Source: an uncultured Clostridia bacterium (GTDB lineage: Bacteria; Bacillota; Clostridia; Lachnospirales; Lachnospiraceae). Taken from it: DNA of 8,549 nt. Under the pieces are notes generated by a model. It made no database searches and had not been told where the DNA came from. It was given only the letters and a program-made list of their open reading frames with translations. Shown here one piece after another: positions 6,526-8,549 of this stretch; position 1 is the first letter of the stretch, and each line of letters starts with the position of its first letter. A program made the position numbers and the translations under genes. The DNA is taken from NCBI GenBank assembly GCA_946614685.1, contig CAMOHF010000036.1:1-8549 (forward strand). Reading direction: 5' to 3'.

Positions 6526-6981
6526 ATGGAAATAGAATTTTTAGGAAGCGGCATGAAGTTCCCGCCGCAGATCAATCGGGCAACCGGCAGATTTGTGACG
6601 GTCAGCGAGGAAGAGAGCGTGAAGGAATCGATCTATCTGATCCTGATGACGCAAAGAGGCGAGCGGCCTCTCCGCGAGGACTTCGGAAGCAATCTTTTAA
6701 ATTATACATTTATGGATATGAGTCTCACCAGAATCAATATGCTGATCCGCACTTTGAAGGACCAGATCATGAATCAGGAACCCAGGGTTTCCGATATATC
6801 GATCCGTCCCACGGGAGACTCGGCGGCCGGCAGGCTGATCTTCGAGATCGAGTATACCGTTGCAGCCACCAATACACGGGATAATATCGTATTCCCGTTC
6901 TATTTGAACCAGGAGACAGAATCAGGAGAGGAAGAGCCGGAGAACTATGAGTCTGAACCAGTCGAAGAAATTGAATATTGA
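6526..6981 (+). CDS. Baseplate wedge / sheath initiator, gp25-like (GPW_gp25, Afp9-like)
   Basis: gp25-like proteins join the baseplate wedge to the first sheath ring and start sheath assembly. The 151-residue length is normal. The N-terminus FLGSGMKFPPQINRATGRFVTVSEEESVKESI is the pattern typical of the extracellular CIS branch. It is followed by the conserved ILMTQRGERPLREDFGS block (40-55), which contains the hallmark GER and the residues that pair with the sheath handshake fold. Later strands are DISIRP, RLIFEIEYTV and NIVFPFYL. Residues about 129-151 are an acidic tail outside the core. Its coding sequence also holds the ribosome binding site and start of the next gene, which overlaps by 35 nt. 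Unlike the genes before it, this one is preceded by a 75-nt gap with its own possible regulatory sites. Start choice is firm, because FLG..FPP normally sits at the very beginning. Confidence 0.93.
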   Translation: MEIEFLGSGMKFPPQINRATGRFVTVSEEESVKESIYLILMTQRGERPLREDFGSNLLNYTFMDMSLTRINMLIRTLKDQIMNQEPRVSDISIRPTGDSAAGRLIFEIEYTVAATNTRDNIVFPFYLNQETESGEEEPENYESEPVEEIEY

Positions 6982-8549
6982 TTCGAGAACCGAGCAGGAC
7001 ATCTTTGAGGAGATCGCCTCTCTTGCGAAGAGCTATGACACGGGCTGGATTCCCGATCCGGAGGACCCGGATATAGGTTCTGCGCTTGCGAATATCTTTG
7101 CGCATGAGATGTCCATGAACATCAATCGCATGAATGAGATTATGGACCGCTATCACACAGAGTTTGTGAATATGCTTGACATTTCACTGCTTCCAGCGAG
7201 GCCTGCATCCTCCATCGTGGTATGTGAACTCTCCGACGATACGCTTCCCGGTGCCGGGATCCCGAAGGGCACCAAGCTTCTTACGGGAGAGGATGAGCCC
7301 ATCGTCTTTGAGACGGAACACGGTCTGTATGTAACGGGATCCAAACTTGAGGCGGTTTTCCAGGCGGATCGCGAGACGGGCGCGGTTGTTCCTCTGCTCG
7401 GAAGATTTTCCAATCCCGAGCTGATCCCCGGCGAGCAGCTGATCGAAAAGTACAGGAACCGCGATAAAAAAGTCGAAGCGGGTGAACCCGAAGAGGCGGG
7501 ACCCGAGGAGGCTTCCGAGGAAAGCACGGCATCTACGATACGTCCTTTTACCCTCTTCGGAGAAGAAGGCGGTATCGACAGAAATATCATCTGTTTCTAT
7601 CATCCCACGGTGTTTGAATGTGAGAATGACAACCTTTTTGTAAGGATCGAAGGCGGAGACAAACTTGTATCGGCCATCGAGGACGGAAAGGTTCGTTTTG
7701 CGTTTGTTTCGGAGGAGGGGATCAAAGATTTTCCTTACTGCGAAAAGAAGGATGATCATACATTTACCTTGAGAAAATATGACAAGAACCGCAGGATCGC
7801 ATCGGGCAACCGCACCTACGGCGTACTCCTCATGATCGCGGACCGCGCGCCGGAGGAGAGCATCCATGTTGACCGGATCTCGTTTTCCGCACAGGGAAGA
7901 GCGGTTCCCGCCGAGAATATCAACAACGGTGCAAATGATCTTGATGCGGACAGATTCCTGCCCTTCACGGATACGCTTTCGGTTTTTGACGACTGCTATA
8001 TCTGTCATGACAATTACTTCTCCAAGGCCGGAGCGAAGGTGACAGTGGCATTTGATCTTGCCATCAGAGAGCACAAAGTGAGTCTCACGGTCGAGCAGGT
8101 TGAGGAAAGCCTTAAAGTAATCAAGAGAAAGCCCAAAACCCAGCAGCAGGAGATTCCGGGAGATGCATTTCTTGAGGAGGTTGCCTTCGAGTACTTTAAC
8201 GGTACCGGATGGAAGAAACTTCCTGTTGAGACAGATATCCGCGGTATGTTTGCCGGAGAGGGTATGGACGGAAGAAGAGAGATCACCTTCATCTGTCCCG
8301 ATGACTGGGAGCCGCAGGCAACCGGTTCGTATGACGGCAGATGCATTCGCATGCAGATCTTAAAATCCGAGAACTGCTATATGCGTCCCTGTATCCATCA
8401 TTATCCGGTGATCAAGGATCTGACCGTGGCGTATAGCTACGAGAGCCACTATGTGGATGCCGAGCGCGCCGAGACCATCATCGGCAGCGACAGAAGAGAG
8501 ATCACGGACCAGTTAAAAAACAAGGAGGGCTATACCACCTTCCTTTCCG
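6947..8549 (+). CDS. Baseplate wedge protein, gp6/gpJ/Afp11-like (partial, runs off right edge)
   Basis: The frame opens at ATG 6947 and stays open to the window end (534 codons visible); no stop is reached. GGAG (6939-6942) is 4 nt upstream, a short spacing, and the start lies inside gp25, implying coupled translation. Residues 15-85 match the gp6/Afp11/TssF-type N-terminus: a helix, WIPDPEDPDIGSALANIFAHEM, then a helix ending LLPARPASS. This is followed by the beta domain IPKGTKLLTGEDEPIVFETE (105-124). Later, FEYFNGTGWKKLP and GRCIRMQILKSENCYMRPCI fit the later wedge-protein domains, leading to LTVAYSYESH. Such proteins form the baseplate ring that triggers sheath contraction. An acidic, low-complexity insertion lies at about 176-200. 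Homologs are usually long, so several hundred residues may be missing on the right. Afp11-like versus Afp12-like cannot be decided here. Confidence 0.85.
   Translation, partial: MSLNQSKKLNIDSRTEQDIFEEIASLAKSYDTGWIPDPEDPDIGSALANIFAHEMSMNINRMNEIMDRYHTEFVNMLDISLLPARPASSIVVCELSDDTLPGAGIPKGTKLLTGEDEPIVFETEHGLYVTGSKLEAVFQADRETGAVVPLLGRFSNPELIPGEQLIEKYRNRDKKVEAGEPEEAGPEEASEESTASTIRPFTLFGEEGGIDRNIICFYHPTVFECENDNLFVRIEGGDKLVSAIEDGKVRFAFVSEEGIKDFPYCEKKDDHTFTLRKYDKNRRIASGNRTYGVLLMIADRAPEESIHVDRISFSAQGRAVPAENINNGANDLDADRFLPFTDTLSVFDDCYICHDNYFSKAGAKVTVAFDLAIREHKVSLTVEQVEESLKVIKRKPKTQQQEIPGDAFLEEVAFEYFNGTGWKKLPVETDIRGMFAGEGMDGRREITFICPDDWEPQATGSYDGRCIRMQILKSENCYMRPCIHHYPVIKDLTVAYSYESHYVDAERAETIIGSDRREITDQLKNKEGYTTFLS

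Noticed and set aside
5862..6575. Minus-strand open frame of 237 codons spanning the spike gene, the gap and the gp25 start
   Set aside because: The opposite strand carries the well-supported beta-helix of the spike and the gp25 N-terminus; the antisense product is compositionally odd and unrecognised.
7994..8008. CYICH in the gp6-like protein, matching the CxxCH c-type heme motif
   Set aside because: The protein is a cytoplasmic baseplate component without a signal peptide; a single CxxCH in a long protein is expected by chance.
7184..8074. Minus-strand open frame of 296 codons
   Set aside because: It lies fully within the gp6-like gene, its product has no recognisable family, and the sense frame has clear baseplate motifs. 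Biased codon use explains the open antisense frame.

Overview
This window is the central part of a gene cluster for a contractile injection system (CIS): a headless phage-tail-like device of the extracellular CIS (Afp/PVC/MAC) lineage. All eight coding regions are on the + strand and tightly packed. No phage head, packaging, integrase, tRNA, rRNA, transposon or CRISPR feature was seen. G+C looks close to half. Arginine is written with AGA/AGG as well as CGN, and starts carry AGGAG-type ribosome binding sites. These traits suggest a Gram-positive Clostridia/Lachnospiraceae-like host, but that is a low-confidence inference; no taxonomic marker is present.

Layout: (1) the last 43 codons of an unrecognised gene (1-134); (2) a 621-aa soluble protein with degenerate N-terminal GD-T-V-type repeats and a coiled-coil C-terminal half (144-2009), function unknown; (3) and (4) two tandem, clearly paralogous CIS tube-initiator/adaptor proteins of the Afp7/gp53-like 'CIS_tube' type (2013-2876 and 2886-4223), neither with a recognisable LysM domain; (5) a gpD/gp27-like spike hub (4234-5571); (6) a separate gp5/gpV-like OB-fold plus beta-helix spike (5572-6450); (7) a gp25-like sheath initiator/wedge protein (6526-6981); (8) a gp6/gpJ/Afp11-like baseplate wedge protein, overlapping gp25 by 35 nt and cut by the window end (6947-8549).

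Genes 2 to 6 have gaps of 0-10 nt and ribosome binding sites inside, or overlapping the stop of, the preceding gene, so they look like one translationally coupled operon. The exception is a 75-nt gap before gp25. It holds a perfect TATAAT, a 16-bp inverted repeat just upstream of it, and a possible hairpin covering the gp25 ribosome binding site.

By family knowledge, gp25 and the gp6/gpJ-like protein form the wedges around a central hub. The gp27-like protein carries the gp5-like spike, and the CIS_tube proteins join the hub to the inner tube. Sheath, tube, ATPase, tape measure, cap, PAAR tip, fibres and cargo are not in the window. The least explained parts are the 621-aa repeat protein, the doubled tube-initiator gene, the missing PAAR tip next to the spike, and the short terminal motifs shared between non-homologous components.
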